Source of the DNA: Patellaria atrata CBS 101060
Lineage: Eukaryota; Ascomycota; Dothideomycetes; Patellariales; Patellariaceae
Assembly (NCBI GenBank): GCA_010093705.1
Contig: MU006089.1
Coordinates: 2,405,561-2,469,560 of the forward strand
Direction of reading: 5' to 3'
Length of the DNA stretch: 64,000 bases
Shown in pieces: positions 32,792 to 43,287 of this stretch. The notes beneath the pieces were generated by a model that was given only the letters and a program-made list of their open reading frames with translations, had not been told where the DNA came from and did not search any database. How positions within the stretch are numbered: the stretch's first letter is position 1; every line of letters begins with the position of its first letter. The position numbers were made by a program, and so were the translations under genes.

Positions 32792-35153
32792 CTACTGCTG
32801 TAGTCCGGCACCAACATACGACCTATTAAGTCGACGCTCGGGAGAGTCTTGGGTATCATATTTGACGGATTCCTCCCAGTCCAGATTTTGTAACACCCTA
32901 TAGGGTACATCATTCGAAAGAGGGCCCCGAATAGCCCTTTGACGCCGCGACTCTCTTTCGGCCACCACACTTCGTAGGAGTTCAAGCACTTCGGAGGTCG
33001 GCAGTCGCTCATTCAGTGTTTGACTGCTAAAAATAGACCGAAGAACAGAGAATGGGAGAGACAAGAAAATGCTAGATAATATTCTTGTGATAAAGCTCAT
33101 TTGAGTGATCTCTGTAGCAGGGAGGTCCCCAAATTGAATACGACTAAGACGAGGGTTTGCTGTGGATGGGCGAGACTCTTCCATGATTGGTAGCCTAGGA
33201 ATTCCACGAAGTTCAGGTACAGAGTTGATGAAGTTGAATCCTGGCGGTATATTCGAACAAAGGAAGTCGACAATATCCGTTAGAAGGGCATCACCGTACT
33301 TTCCATACGCTAGCATTTGAGTTGGCAATTCATTCTCGCTCTTATCTTGTTGAGATGTTGAGAGATTCGATGCCGGATCCCTCGGCTCGAAATTCTCGAA
33401 CCCAGCTGCAAGGGTGAAGTCCAGGACCTGCTCCACTGTGTCCCAACGTAATAACTCTTTGGCTATCTTCAAGCCCCTAGCGGTAATGTCAGATATTCCA
33501 AGGAAATAACCGGCGGCTACGTAGGCTAAAGCACCATCCATTCGTTGCCGTGCTATTCCGAAGATACTGAGATCACCAGTCTTAGAGTCAAAGTTTTCAA
33601 GTTCGGAAGTAAACATCCCAGTCTCAAGCAGCTCGCCACCGTAGAGGAACTTGAGAGCATCTGCGAAAGCTTCGCCAGTACAAAATCTATCGGTGATCTG
33701 CACTTTCAAGATTTTACGGCCGTCCGCATACGCTGGGTTATTGGCATGTTCTTGAATTACGCGTAGAAGTCTAGGACTGCGAGCGATAATGATTCCATGA
33801 ACCGGCAACGCAAAGAGTCGGCTGCCCATTCGAGATTCTGAGAGTTCCAGGATATAGTCTGCAAAATCATGCGTACCAAACTGTGAGACTAGATACTCCC
33901 GCAAAGATTGTTGTTCTCGGATTAATCGTTTTTGTGCAGCCATATTTGGCGTGACGAAGCCATTCTGCAGAGGGACATGATTTAGCCGCTCCCCGGTGGG
34001 CATAACTGGAAATTGTTGTGAAGGGTGTTGAGGCGGATTGATTACTTCATTATCATTGTGCGCTGAAGACGCCTGGGATCCAGGCTGTGAGCCCGATACA
34101 CCGCGGTCAATGGGAGAAATGGGGAATGGTGGCGGGAAGGTATGTTGATTGGCCATTGGATACGGTATCTGTCCATTCTGTGTATATGAGGATCTTCCAA
34201 ACTGTGGGGGATGATGCTGGTCTCTGCTGATAGGATACAGACCTTGCGGACCCATTCCCATAGGAGGATACATCATGTGCGGATCTGAAAGGTGATGCAT
34301 GTGTCCAGGGGGGAAGAAGGGATGTGGGGGGAACGGTGGATTGATAAAGCTGGCAGGATGCGGTGGATAATGCGGCGGTCCGGCGGAATGGGGTGGGGCT
34401 GGCGAAGAACTAGAGGAATCGGCGTAACCACCAAAAACGACGCTGTTGATACTGGGTCGCGGATGATGCATCGAATGATTATTACCGGAAGGTGGAAATT
34501 GGGGAAAGGTGATAGATGCTGTTGAAGGCGGCCTGGATCGAAGCCCCGCAGGGACAAAAGGTGGTGGAAATTCCATTGAGTTCGTAGGAGGTGATACGGA
34601 GGACATGATGGCGCTTTTATGTCCTGTGTACGCATCTTTCCTTGCTCCAGGTTGAGTTGATGCTTCTTCGGAGATTTCTTCTACTTGTGAGGTTGCTTGG
34701 TGATCTATACTTCCATTTGAACCAACATCTGGAGAGTGATTTAGAGTTCCTAACGAGAAGAATTAGATCAGTAAAGTCAATGTATCTATCAGAAAGTGAC
34801 CAACCTTCTATATCAGCTTTTGCAACACCAGGGTGCAGCTCAGGGAGCGAGACTTCTTCATCATGACCAGGAGTATCAGAAATATTTCTATCTCCTACGA
34901 AGGCTTTAGATTCTGGTGTATGAAGCTCATGCCGGCTAGCTGTAACTGTATCCTGTTCCACTTCTTGCCCATTCACCGATAAGTTCCGCTCTGGTGTTGA
35001 TTCTGGGGCATCCTCGGGTGTGATTCGCTGTTTTGGGTAGGTTGGACGAGAAAATGCGAGCGGAACTGCAGGTATGATACGAGGAATAATGGGCGTAGGC
35101 CTGGAGTTCTTCGTTGACGTAGGGCGAGCGGTGTCGGCAGTGTAAGGTGCCAT
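32792..35153 (-). CDS. Large BTB/POZ-like protein with a disordered N-terminus
   Basis: Two exons, 35153-34805 and 34749-32792, intron 55 bp (34750-34804, GTTGGT...CTAAT...GTTAG); 768 residues. The splice joins ADIEG to TLNHSPDVGSNGSIDHQ and stays open through SAIMSSVSPPTN, so what might look like two genes is one. The N-terminal ~370 residues are disordered, rich in Pro, His and Ser. Next comes REYLVSQFGTHDFADYILEL, LFALPVHGIIIARSPRLLRV and TGEAFADALKFLYGGELLET, the pattern of a BTB domain (surface strand, buried helix, YxG turn), then a long helical tail. Fungal proteins of this kind are poorly studied; a role as an adaptor for a Cul3-type ligase would be a guess. The donor is weak but is the only one that keeps the frame. 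Confidence 0.75.
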
Positions 35154-35364
35154 TTCGTGCAGAAAATTTCCAAAACGACTTCGACGACAATAAGGCCAGC
35201 GTCTCCAAGATAATTGCGGATTGAGTGCTCATCAATTATCCTGGAGCGCCTAGTAGGGAGGAATGAGTGTGTTGGAGGGAGTGTGAAGGTGACGAAAGTG
35301 AGAGAGTCAGGCTTTGCCTGGTTGGATCGTTGGGTTTGGATGGATGTGGGGAGATGTCCAGGTC

Positions 35365-35880
35365 CTATTTCGCTTCTTCGCAAAACTTCCTCCGAACATC
35401 GACGAAAAGCCCCTTGGAAAGTTTGAGACCGAGATGGATTCTGAATTCAAACGCGGTTTGAACTGTCCGCTCAAGATATGGTGTTGAATTTGATGTCGGG
35501 TGGTAGACCGGGAGGATAACACTGAGTGCAAATTCCCCGGATTGCTACTGTATGACAATATCCACCTCAGCTTCCGCCACAGTCTGAATTTGGATAATCC
35601 GGCCCACCGAATTGGTACGATGCTTAGTAAAGATTGAATAGATGCCTGTTGACGGGAGCATGTAGAAGTAATGATCATCAATCTGTTGCGAAACATGACC
35701 TGAGTCCTGCCCGGACCAAGGTAGACCTAAACGTAGAATCCATAGAGCTACCTGGTCCCAGAGAGGTATTGGACCTTCAGATGGAATGTGTCTAATTAAA
35801 AAAAACTCGGACTCTCTTGCCGATTCACTAAAAACAAACACCCATACAATCTTACCATTATCGTTATTATTAAGGTACAA
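35365..35880 (-). pseudogene. Interrupted protein-like frame of unknown origin
   Basis: One reverse-strand frame reads like protein for about 170 codons with a single internal interruption. The first part contains EFFLIRHIPSEGPIPLWDQV, ALWILRLGLPWSGQDSGHV and HHYFYMLPSTG-like sequence; the second part contains SVILPVYHPTSNSTPYLERT and GLKLSKGLFVDVRRKFCEEA. No ATG opens it. It could be a decayed gene or an exon whose introns I cannot place. No family is recognised. Confidence 0.35.
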
Positions 35881-36004
35881 AATATCAATTTTACAGTTAG
35901 GTAAAAATTTTACTCGCTCAAACTAATAGATAAGATGCGACATAGTTACAGAGTACATTAAGCTAAGAAATACGTAGTCATGAAGTCGAAAATTTTACCC
36001 CTGA

Positions 36005-36076
36005 CGAACCATAACGAGCCATAACGAGCCATAACGAGCCACAACGTGGCCGGATCTTCTTCTTCTTCTTCTTCTT
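36005..36076. repeat. 10-bp tandem repeat followed by a CTT microsatellite
   Basis: About four copies of ACGAGCCATA (the last diverged to ACAACG) are followed, 10 bp later, by an uninterrupted (CTT)n tract of about 20 bp and a short A run. Confidence 0.85.
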
Positions 36077-36159
36077 AAAAAAACACACATGAGCTTGATC
36101 GTGCAGCTCGTAGTATTCTCCTCAACGGACTTTATAGCTCTTAGCACATAAATGGGGCC

Positions 36160-36345
36160 CTCAGTAACGCGGTGGCCGTGCCGTACGTTTTACTGTTCGT
36201 TATTCTGTACGTAGAGCCGTCTACAGCACGTATCTCGTGCCGGATCTAGTACGGTATACAGCACGTAGACCGTACGTTGAGCCGTATCTGGTGCCGTACA
36301 GATCGCTCCTCTAAGCCCTATCTGAGGTATCTGAGGCCGTATCTG
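36160..36345. repeat. Degenerate GCCGTA-rich repeat block
   Basis: Variants of GCCGTATCTGGTGCCGTAC and GTACGTAGAGCCGT recur in direct and inverted orientation across ~185 bp. The copies are too diverged for a clear unit length. Confidence 0.5.
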
Positions 36346-37000
36346 TGCCCAATAGATCGCTCAGTTGAGCTCTGTTGTGGTGTTTATTATGAAATCTCTT
36401 ACGGTACAACGTAGGCATTAGCTTATATTTACCAAATATCAAAGACAGAGGATTTTAACGGCTTTTTATTGATATTGGAATTGAGACAAAATAAGCCTAT
36501 CATGGTAGAGAGATATAACCTTAAAGATGTTCGCAGTAGTTTTCCCCATGTGAAACTTTCGACTTGCCCACTACGCTATTATGATTGGTCGGGTTCCACT
36601 GTTTTAAGAATAACTCCAAGAGAGAGTCGGAGATTCTTGAACTAACAGTAGGGTCGTAGTTCGAAGAGGGATATGTGACTAGTTGTCAAGCAGAATTTGA
36701 GCAATATTACCGTATGTATGTATTCCTGTCTCTTTCCTCTGGCGATTCAATGAATGACTACGGGTAGAAAGCTCTTTCCAGATTGATTCTAATGCTTGCA
36801 ATGCTGCGGTAGTTCGATGTAACTATTCGTGCTTGCCCACCTTATTGCTCATGTTTGTAATTATGTTTTCTATATCTGACCTGCATATCTCGCTGTTCAT
36901 TGTCTTCGATACAATTCATACTCTCATGTTTCCTGGAACCTCATTCTAGTACCATTCTGTTGCGCTATTCCCTTTCCCCCTTTGAATATTCACCCGTAGT

Positions 37001-38052
37001 ATGCTTTCCAAGAATGACCACAACACCAAACCCGATGGATCTAGACTTCCACTGACAAGACACCCTCGAGGTATTTCAAAGAGATCATTAAACGGCGAAG
37101 GTGTCGGTTTAGAGTCCGCATCACCGTCGCGTGTTCCAGCTGGTTTATATTCATATGCGGACAAAAATTCTGGTTCGAACTGTATGTTGGCGGCAGCGCA
37201 AGCTCAGATTTTCAGATATACCTATTTGCAACCGTCGAGCTGACAATATTGCTAGCGAATCGTTTTAGCGTACTCAACCAACTGGATAACCCAGCGCATG
37301 AAGCATCGAAATGGGACTTCCAGTTCAATGTGACCCCATTGCCAAACTCCCTCCATAAGCGCAAGGACAAAAGAAAGAAAAAAGCCGCCCGCTTAGACCT
37401 TCTAGATGACATATTCGCCGCTGGAGATCCCTTTGCAGATAATTGCGAGAGTTGCAAAAAGGGTTTTTCATTGAGCTCTGAGTCCCGGAAAATCCCTAAG
37501 AGCAGAGTAACGTCTCAGGCGGATGGCTGGGTCATTGCATCGCACCCGAAGCATTTGATAATGCCGACTCCTATACCTGTATTAACTGATAGTCTATACA
37601 AAAAATACCAAGAGCCGCAGCGACGTCCCCCTGCCTATACCCGAACACAATCTCGATTTTTCCCTCCGCCATCCTCTACTAGAGATACTCCAGTTCCTTC
37701 ACCCGCCGCAGAACCTAGGCTCTTTCACCTTCCCTCGGATACTGCTGAGTGCAATATCTCCATAGAGCACTTGAAAATTTCTCCAGTCAGCGAAGCATAT
37801 CGAGGACCGCCTATTACCGTTGTTCCATCAGTTTCAACCGAACTGAAGGCATTTCTATCACTAGGTCATTCTAAAAAAGGTTGCTGGTGCAAAGATGGTG
37901 AATATGCTTTCGAGAGGGTTGATGAAGCGGTCGAACAAGATGGCTGGATTGTGTGTCTCCCCACAACTGATGAGATACAATCCCCTACACCTTGCAAGTT
38001 CACGCCAAGTCCCACTGAAAACTTGTTACGGGGATCCCAAGAGCTTGAATAG
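37001..38052 (+). CDS. Orphan protein with an internal duplication
   Basis: Two exons, 37001-37181 and 37256-38052, intron 74 bp (GTATGT...GCTAG); 325 residues. No family is recognised. After a basic N-terminus and SNRFSVLNQLDNPAHEASKW comes a Lys-rich patch (RKDKRKKKAAR). Residues 127-170 and 267-309 look like two copies of one unit: CKKG...QADGWVIASHP...MPTPIPV against SKKGCWCKDG...EQDGWIVCLP...SPTPCKF. The pattern KKG, then about 20 residues, then DGW-[VI]-[IV], a Pro, and PTP is kept in both. Between the copies lies a Pro/Ser-rich linker. Several cysteines (CESC, CWC) could bind metal, which is a guess. There is no signal peptide or membrane span. Confidence 0.6.
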
Positions 38053-38404
38053 AGTTATGTTGTTTGATTGGCCCTAAAGTGTTTCACTAAATATATATAA
38101 GGGTTCAGTAGCGTCCAGAAGGGAAGTTTGGGTTGACTTCCATTTTAATTGGGACACTGTCATTCTTTGGATTCGATCATGCCTCTTGTATTCCTCTGAC
38201 CAGCCTTTATTTTGGACTTGTTCATTCTGTACCTAGGTGTCTCCGTTTTTGGATTGGGGGTTTCGGTAACTGTGCTCTGCTTCGCTCTTTCCCAAATTGT
38301 GCTGTACGTACTTATACCTTAGCGACTAGCCCCATTAGTCAATAGGTAGATCAAATAAGGTATAAGGTACCTTAAAGGCACTCCTTCCACTATAGGTAAT
38401 ACTT
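38053..38404. other. Short spacer between convergent genes
   Basis: 352 bp of 3' flanks of the orphan gene and the aldehyde dehydrogenase. AAGGTACCTTAA-type short palindromes occur near 38355-38375. No gene is seen. Confidence 0.6.
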
Positions 38405-40027
38405 CTATAGTTTGGGAAAGGCAGTCGCGATCTTCCCACTCATATCAATTAATGTGCTCTTATTCCTCACCCATGCTTCAATCCCTCTTTTTCCATTCTC
38501 AACACCCACTCCACTCATCTTCCATCCACCCACACTCATCTCTGCGGGACTCTCTCCCCATCCATTAATCCATGTGATACCAGCTTCCAACTTTGCAACC
38601 ATTCGGTGTGCTTTATTGAGGTCCTTTGTAAAAACTCCTGCTGCAAGACCGAGCTCGGTGTCGTTCGCCCGTCGTATCGCCTCCTCCAGAGTATCGTACG
38701 TCAAAATGCACATGACGGGACCAAAGATTTCCTCTTTCACGATTCTCATGTCATCTCTACAGTTCGTAAAGATGGTCGGGCGTACCCAGAAGCCCTGCTT
38801 CAGCTTCTCATCGGTGCCCGACGGGAACTCGGGCGCCTCGAGGCCACCGTAGAGAAGCTTCGCCTTGTCCACTTCGATGCCATGCTTGATATACCCTCTT
38901 ACCTTCTGATAGTGCGTCTCACTGACCAAGGGTCCGAAGTTAGTGTTCGGATTCATAAGACTCCCGACGCGGACATTCTGTAACTTCTCTAATAGCAGCT
39001 CTTCGAATTCCGGTTTCATGGCCTTCTGGATCAGTACCCTTGTACCATTCGTGCAGACTTGACCCGTGGAGAAGAAGTTCGCCATCATAGCTCCCTCAAC
39101 AGCCGTCTCTACGTCTGCATCGTCGAGGACGAGGAGAGGACTTTTACCACCCAGCTCCATGGTTACGTACTTCATGCTACCGGCCGCACATCCGGCCACT
39201 TTCTTTCCAGTACTGACTTGCCCGGTGAAAGAAACCTTGGCTACGGTGGGGTGAGTAGTAAGATATGTGCCTACGCTCGGCCCACCTTGAACGATGTTAA
39301 AAACGCCAGGAGGAACACCCGCTTGGGTGTATATTTCTGCTAGATATTGACCATGAAGAGGTGTTACTTCAGAGGGTTTATATATCATCGTGTTACCCGC
39401 GGTCAAACATGGCGCGGACTTCCATAAAGCTCTAAATTTGTTAAATGTCAGCCACCACGGGAAATATCGAACGGCTGCAGACAATTGGAGAAGAGGATTC
39501 TGATGACTACGAGTATTGGACGGATTGATTGAGAATACGCACATCTGGATGGGATAATTCCAAGCACCAATACCGACACAGACGCCTAAGGGCTCCTTCT
39601 TCGTATATACCCAAGCATCTTCTCTTAATACCGACGTCTCCCCATTCAGACCCCCACTTCCAACCAGATTCGCAAAATATTCTAATACGTCCGCTCCAGT
39701 CACAACATCGACAGTACTTGTTTCTGAAAATGGCTTTCCGGTATCGTGGGTCTCTACTCTCGCAAGCTCGTCGTTCCGTTCACGGATGATGAGCGCTGCT
39801 TTTTGAAGAATACGTGCCCGTTCAGCGGCTGGCGTCGCGGCCCATTTTGGAAATGCTTCTGCTGCTGAGGAGATCGCGCGGTCGATGTCAGATTGGGAGG
39901 ATTCGGTGAGCACGGCAAGAGGACTGTTGGTGGATGGGTCGATGGTTTTAAAGGTCGTACGGGAGATGGGCTGCTGAGGTTGACCACCAAAGTATAAGGA
40001 CGATGGGGTATACGGTAACGAAGTCAT
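38405..40027 (-). CDS. Betaine-aldehyde dehydrogenase (ALDH superfamily)
   Basis: Two exons, 40027-39543 and 39431-38405, intron 111 bp (39432-39542, GTGCGT...TTTAG); 503 residues, the usual ALDH length. The splice restores GAWNYPIQIALWKSAPCL, a hallmark of this subfamily. Catalytic parts are present: Asn158 in WNYP, Lys180 in IYKPSE, the general base Glu254 in TMELGGKSP, and the nucleophile Cys288 in STGQVCTNGTRV; EEIFGPVM follows. The intron is a multiple of three with no stop, so its retention would insert 37 residues between catalytic elements; all relatives lack that insert. The reaction is betaine aldehyde to glycine betaine with NAD(P). The divergent neighbour is a choline-oxidising enzyme, which supports this substrate over other aldehydes. 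Confidence 0.88.
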   Translation of the reverse strand: MTSLPYTPSSLYFGGQPQQPISRTTFKTIDPSTNSPLAVLTESSQSDIDRAISSAAEAFPKWAATPAAERARILQKAALIIRERNDELARVETHDTGKPFSETSTVDVVTGADVLEYFANLVGSGGLNGETSVLREDAWVYTKKEPLGVCVGIGAWNYPIQMCVFSINPSNTRSHQNPLLQLSAAVRYFPWWLTFNKFRALWKSAPCLTAGNTMIYKPSEVTPLHGQYLAEIYTQAGVPPGVFNIVQGGPSVGTYLTTHPTVAKVSFTGQVSTGKKVAGCAAGSMKYVTMELGGKSPLLVLDDADVETAVEGAMMANFFSTGQVCTNGTRVLIQKAMKPEFEELLLEKLQNVRVGSLMNPNTNFGPLVSETHYQKVRGYIKHGIEVDKAKLLYGGLEAPEFPSGTDEKLKQGFWVRPTIFTNCRDDMRIVKEEIFGPVMCILTYDTLEEAIRRANDTELGLAAGVFTKDLNKAHRMVAKLEAGITWINGWGESPAEMSVGGWKMSGVGVENGKRGIEAWVRNKSTLIDMSGKIATAFPKL

Positions 40028-40825
40028 GATTACAGAAAGCTAAGTTGAAGAAGTATTGAAGATGAACTGCTAATCCGGGACGTAGAGAGGATATTACCTC
40101 GGAGGTGGGGGCAAGTGGTGGCGGTTGCGGAGCTGTTCCTGCGGATGAGGTGTTGATACAGTATCAAAAGGATTGTCACCGACTCGCCGTATCCACAGCT
40201 GTTTCTTTATCTTGTCATTATCTCGTACTAAGTCAGCAGAGTCCATGGGATAATACTTCCTTTTCGATCCATCAATCATCTCCACTTTAAAGGTTTGGGA
40301 GCTGTTTGGAAGCGCTTGGGGATGAGATATCGGGCCTGACGGATAGGCTCCGGCTTAAGCGGTCAGAAATCGGCCGCGGGATCACCTCACTTCAAACGGA
40401 ATAGCATTAACGCCACATGCGATTTTGATAGGCTCTAGCGTTCCGAATCTGATGCAAGCTCTACGAATTATTTTGTGATTGGCTAATCTAGTCATGTTAC
40501 CGTATGCTAGGTGGATGCTCCACCAACGTTATCCCGGATCTCAGGGCTGATACTGCACGCTGTTGAAAACTTGAACAACCTCTCTGCAGAGAATTCCAGA
40601 GGAATAGCGGCTGGTGTACGATTATAATACTAGATCATCAGACAGCGCATTTGCTTTCCCTTAGCTTTATCCTTCCTTCTGCTAACTTTCTTCTCCTGAT
40701 CCTCCGTCATCCTAAGTTGAAGGTTATCTCAAAAGAATATTATTACCCTTTTTCATCATAATTGCTCTGTGAGGGACAGTCCTATTAATCTGGATTGCTA
40801 ATTCAGTTTTATACAGTCATTCAAC
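40028..40825. promoter_or_regulatory. Divergent promoter of the choline-to-betaine gene pair
   Basis: 798 bp between the two start codons, likely to hold common control elements for osmotic or choline response. A 63-codon reverse frame at 40094-40285 has no resemblance to known proteins and is not called. I see no motif I can name. Confidence 0.55.
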
Positions 40826-42544
40826 ATGTCTGCTTCCGAAAATCTCTCTAAATTGGACCATTCCAAAAGTACAGCAACCAAGTTGCCAGCTTCAGACGTA
40901 AACAGCTATGATTTCATCATTGTAGGAGGAGGAACCGCAGGCTGTGTGATTGCCAGCAGGCTCTCAGAATACCTCCCTAGAAAAAAGGTCCTCCTTATCG
41001 AAGCAGGCCCAAGTGACTTCATGGATGATAGAGTTCTGCTGCTGAAGGATTGGCTTAGCTTGTTGGGCGGTGAGCTAGACTACGACTATGGTACCACAGA
41101 ACAACCCAATGGAAATTCCTACATCAGACATTCCCGAGCGAAGGTTCTTGGTGGCTGTTCCTCTCACAATACGCTGATATCTTTCCGGCCTTTCGAGTAT
41201 GACTGTCAACGGTGGGTAGACCAAGGGTGTGAAGGCTGGGGTTTCAAGACGTTCATGAGAGTGCTTGATAACCTCAGAAACACAATTCAGCCCGTTCATG
41301 ACCGTCACAGGAATCAGTTGTGCAAGGACTGGGTTGAGTCATGCTCAACGGCTCACAATATCCCAGTCATTCATGACTTCAATCAGGAAATTCGTAGCAC
41401 CGGGTCATTAAAGCAGGGTGTAGGATTTTTCTCAGTGTCATACAGCCCGGATGATGGTCGACGAAGTAGTGCCAGCGTAGCATACATTCATCCTATTCTT
41501 CGCGGAGAAGAGAGACGTGATAACTTGACGGTTTTGACTAATGCCTGGGTCAACAAAATCAATATCGAGGGAGACAAAGTTGCGGGTGTAACATTATCTC
41601 TCCAGAGTGGAGAAAAGCGCACTTTACGGGCAAAGGCGGAAACTGTTCTTTGCGCCGGCGCAGTGGATACACCAAGATTAATGCTTCTCTCCGGATTAGG
41701 TCCTCGGAAGCAGTTGGAGGGTTTGAACATCCCCGTTGTGAAAGATATCCCGGGTGTAGGCGAGAACCTGTTGGACCATCCAGAAAGCATCATAATCTGG
41801 GAACTCAATCAGCCAGTCCCACCAAATCAGACAACTATGGATTCCGATGCAGGTATCTTCTTGAGAAGGGAGGTTCCGAATGCGGCAGGCAAAGACGGTG
41901 ACATTGCGGATATCATGATGCATTGCTACCAAATTCCTTTTTGCTTGAACACAGCTCGGTAATACCGCGAGCCTCCCCATGACTGAGAACAAACTAACTT
42001 CAATAGGCTCGGATATGACACTCCAATCGATGCATTCTGTATGACTCCTAACATTCCACGACCTCGCTCTCGAGGACGTGTTTATCTAACTTCTGCCGAT
42101 CCAACCGTCAAACCCGCATTAGATTTTCGTTATTTCACCGATCCGGAAGGATACGATGCAGCGACAATCGTTACAGGGCTTCGTATGGCTCGCAAAGTTG
42201 CAGAACAGGAACCGTTCAAATCTTGGCTCAAGCGAGAAGTGGCTCCAGGTCCGAAGGTCCAGAGTGATGAGGCGCTCTCGGAATATGGCCGCAGAGTAGC
42301 CCATACAGTATATCATCCAGCTGGTACCACGAAGATGGGTGACGTGAAGAAGGACGACATGGCTGTTGTCGATGCGACGCTTAAGATCAGGGGACTAAAG
42401 GGGATTCGTATTGCGGATGCCGGTGTCTTCCCGGAGATGACAACAATCAACCCCATGCTGACAGTTTTGGGAGTAGGTGAACGGGCCGCGGAACTTCTAG
42501 CTGAAGAATGGGGATGGAGAGGTTTAGAGAAAGAGAAGCTTTAA
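40826..42544 (+). CDS. Choline oxidase/dehydrogenase (GMC flavoprotein)
   Basis: Two exons, 40826-41958 and 42007-42544, intron 48 bp (GTAATA...AATAG); 556 residues. The FAD-binding start is YDFIIVGGGTAGCVIASRLS (GGGTAG at 34-39) with LLIEAGP, then the GMC signature region KVLGGCSSHNTLISFRP and CAGAVDTPRLMLLSGLGP. The C-terminal catalytic pair is seen in HTVYHPAGTTKMG (His) and TTINPMLTVLG (Asn). In choline oxidase the matching His and Asn orient the alcohol. The enzyme would turn choline into betaine aldehyde, and the divergent aldehyde dehydrogenase would finish the path to glycine betaine. Whether it uses oxygen or another acceptor cannot be read here; there is no clear mitochondrial leader. 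A general GMC alcohol oxidase is the alternative. Confidence 0.87.
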
Positions 42545-43287
42545 GAGAAGTGAAGTTCATCTATTCACACTTTATCTTTTTTTCATGGCACCTTTCATGA
42601 TGTCTAAATGGTTGCCATGGGTGGTACTGTACAGTACAGTACAAGATAGGGGTTAAGAGCCTTGAGCGGATGGATCTCCTTAGAATTGGTTATGAACATA
42701 TGCATTCTTACTATCCCCTAAACCAATATGATGATTGGTAACTATGCCTTAAGCTCCATGTATCTTTCAAAGGTATGTAGTCGTAGATGTTTCATAAATG
42801 CAACCTCGGCGTGAGAAATAATCCGAACCGATAACCCGGCAGTTCTATTAGGTGCTTAGATCTCCTAATCTTCCAGGTTTCCAACCATACCAACCGTAAC
42901 CTTAAGTAGAGTCTCATCAAGCACCCGCATCTCGCAAACCATGACAGCAAATTTCCGAACTGTTGCATAATCTAAACAATCTTACCACGATGCTCTAGTC
43001 ATTCTGGTACACTTCAGCGTTACCGGTATGTACTGTACTGTATACTTAAGGGTCATGGGAACATCACAGCTTGAATAGTAGAGTCCGAAGCCTGTATCGA
43101 GCACAGTACGTATATTTACCTCAGAATAGTCTTGAAGCAAGTGGTCTATGTCTGCGTACTTGTCCTATACAGCACACTTTTTATTATAAGAAGGCGTCAC
43201 TTGTTTTGGATAGCGGAATAACCCCACCTTCGAGTTACCACCTGATAGTTCTAGCATAATCTCCGGGCCATCTTGTCTCCAATCTCC
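42545..43287. other. Spacer between the GMC and aldo/keto reductase genes
   Basis: 743 bp. TACAGTACAGTACA near 42640 and TACTGTACTGTATA near 43030 are short self-complementary repeats. No gene is seen. Confidence 0.6.

Larger units (their letters stand above)
35154..37000. other. Spacer with a protein-like relic and simple repeats
   Basis: 1.85 kb. It includes the BTB promoter, the interrupted protein-like frame at 35365-35880, the 10-bp repeat and CTT tract near 36005-36076, and a GCCGTA-rich block at 36160-36345. The stretch 36390-36950 is AT-rich and has nothing I can name. Confidence 0.55.

Noticed and set aside
40094-40285. 63-codon frame in the choline-gene promoter
   Set aside because: Starts with an ATG but has no recognisable feature; could be a leader peptide but nothing supports it.
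42640-42655. TACAGTAC-type short repeats (also near 43030, 51600, 61433) as telomere-like or binding sites
   Set aside because: Short self-complementary strings scattered without spacing or orientation pattern; no function can be assigned.
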